This document shows, one piece after another, positions 32,071 through 32,603 of a stretch of DNA of 32,603 nucleotides; position 1 is the stretch's first letter; the number at the start of each line of letters is the position of its first letter. The translations under genes and the position numbers were made by a program. Under the pieces are notes generated by a model. It was not told where the DNA came from. It made no database searches and was given only the letters and a program-made list of their open reading frames with translations. Source of the stretch: SAR202 cluster bacterium bin90 (GTDB taxonomy: Bacteria; Chloroflexota; Dehalococcoidia; Lucifugimonadales; JADFKI01); assembly GCA_002238855.1 (NCBI GenBank), contig MPND01000039.1, positions 1 to 32,603 on the forward strand, written 5' to 3'.

Positions 32071-32334
32071 TTACGGGCCGCGGATTGTGGTTTGGCGGAG
32101 TGTGCCGGCTAGGGGGTTGGGGAGGAGGGGGACGCCTTCGGCTTCGGCGGCTTCCTTGATTTGCTTGAGGGCGATGGCGTAGTCGCGGTGGGCTGCCTCT
32201 GAGGGCGGCACGAAGGTGATTTCGCCTTTTTCGAATTCGCCGGACTCGATGAGCGAGTTGTAGTTGAAGATTGCCTGGTCTTCGGGGGTTAGGGGTTCGT
32301 AGTAGCAGTCTAGGTCGTCGGGGAAAACTAACAT
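32071..32334 (-). CDS. Small hypothetical protein
   Basis: An 87-residue acidic protein beginning MLVFPDDLDCYYEPLTPEDQ and containing AIALKQIKEAAEAEGVPLLP near its end. I do not recognise the family. The open frame extends 73 codons upstream to 32553, but that part is the translation of dispersed repeats (it includes HSCESRNPA, a known by-product of one such repeat), so the ATG at 32334 is preferred. No clear ribosome site stands before it, leaving the start and reality of the gene moderately uncertain. The coherent composition after the ATG favours a real gene. Confidence 0.55.
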   Translation of the reverse strand: MLVFPDDLDCYYEPLTPEDQAIFNYNSLIESGEFEKGEITFVPPSEAAHRDYAIALKQIKEAAEAEGVPLLPNPLAGTLRQTTIRGP

Positions 32335-32419
32335 CGATGTACAGGATGGGGAGGATGTGTTGTCCTGTTCTGCTACATCGCTTCTTTGCGCTGTCGAGGG
32401 GGAAGGGGTGTTATGGGCT

Positions 32420-32456
32420 CCCCTCACCCTAGCCCTCTCCCGCGGGGAGAGGGGAC
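32420..32456. repeat. Dispersed hairpin repeat, copy 1 (CCCTCACCCTA type)
   Basis: CCCCTCACCCT at the left and GGGGAGAGGGGAC at the right form a hairpin (CCCTCTCCC with GGGGAGAGGG). The same unit recurs at 32546-32582 with a few changes. This kind of element is scattered in high copy in many bacterial genomes. Confidence 0.85.
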
Positions 32457-32470
32457 TTTTTGACGCCGCT

Positions 32471-32497
32471 GGATTCCTGCTTTCGCAGGAATGACGG
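32471..32497. repeat. Dispersed hairpin repeat, GGATTCCTGC type
   Basis: ATTCCTGC (32473-32480) and GCAGGAAT (32485-32492) form a perfect eight-base stem with the loop TTTC, flanked by GG and GACGGG. This is the common intergenic repeat related to CGTCATTCCCGCGAAAGCGG, found in many bacteria. Confidence 0.8.
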
Positions 32498-32545
32498 GTT
32501 GGGGTGGCTGCGTTGTTCTCGGACGGGCCTGATGCAGGGGTGTTT

Positions 32546-32582
32546 CCCCTCACCCTAACCCTCTCCCCAGGGGAGAGGGGAC
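32546..32582. repeat. Dispersed hairpin repeat, copy 2 (CCCTCACCCTA type)
   Basis: Second copy of the 37-base element at 32420-32456 in the same orientation, with CCCCAGGGG at the hairpin tip instead of CCCGCGGGG. The three repeats form a cluster running to the right edge of the window, with no gene visible after 32334. Confidence 0.85.
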
Positions 32583-32603
32583 TTCTTCCGGGGGCAGAGG
32601 CGG

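Noticed and set aside
32335..32553. N-terminal extension of the small hypothetical protein
   Set aside because: It is a translation of dispersed repeats and has no coding character.
1..32603. CRISPR arrays, insertion sequences, integrases, toxin-antitoxin pairs
   Set aside because: I saw no regularly spaced direct repeats, transposase motifs or short toxin-like gene pairs in either strand.

Overview
The window is a gene-dense bacterial chromosomal segment with no plasmid, phage or transposase genes. Its gene content (MEP-pathway dxs, HemQ/ChdC-type haem enzyme, DUF502, NIPSNAP proteins, CaiB-type CoA-transferase, DUF885 peptidase, a complete Liv ABC transporter, many TTG/GTG starts) and family flavour suggest a member of the Chloroflexota, most likely a SAR202/Dehalococcoidia-like lineage. 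That placement is inference from gene content, because no rRNA gene is present.

Layout. 1-1005 (+): 3' part of a response regulator fused to an RsbU/SpoIIE-type PP2C phosphatase, cut by the window edge. 1084-6278 (-): liv operon in the order livJ, livH, livM, livG, livF, with a terminator-like hairpin between livJ and livH; LivH is about 140 residues longer than usual. 6872-7618 (+): DUF502 membrane protein. 7823-9742 (+): dxs with a good sigma70-like promoter and an altered thiamine-site motif. 10089-10778 (+): exported spondin-domain protein with a hairpin-rich leader. 10946-12931 (-): very large HlyD-like adaptor with no visible transporter partner. 13232-16932 (+): pxpABC (ATP-dependent 5-oxoprolinase) followed by a ketopantoate-reductase-like gene; 16996-17634 (+): YqaA/DedA-type membrane protein.

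17641-19303 (-): comM, split by a tract of almost pure C (G on the coding strand) flanked by two copies of the same comM sequence. Removing one 106-bp unit restores the reading frame exactly, so an assembly or sequencing artefact is the leading explanation. 19410-21418 (-): a translationally coupled pair, a YprB-type 3'-5' exonuclease then a seven-bladed TolB/WD40-like propeller. 21445-22779 (-): MFS exporter. 22894-23994 (-): molybdenum sulfite-oxidase-family enzyme without a signal peptide. 24317-25021 (+): HemQ/ChdC, followed by a compact folded element and a class III aminotransferase (25164-26528).

26674-29065 (-): class IV (branched-chain type) aminotransferase with two tandem NIPSNAP paralogues, about 60% identical to each other by hand alignment. 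29234-30883 (+): DUF885 metallopeptidase-like protein. 30889-31971 (-): CaiB-type CoA-transferase with an extended -10 promoter and an 18-bp palindrome over its expected transcription start. 32071-32334 (-): small hypothetical protein. 32420-32582: dispersed hairpin repeats.

Taken together the genes look like a heterotroph living on amino acids and organic acids (amino-acid uptake, transamination, oxoproline recycling, CoA transfer), mixed with housekeeping functions (isoprenoid and haem synthesis, DNA processing). No clear defence island or other obviously new system is present. The best leads are the comM tract, the expanded LivH, the divergent Dxs, the exonuclease-propeller pair and the folded element after hemQ.
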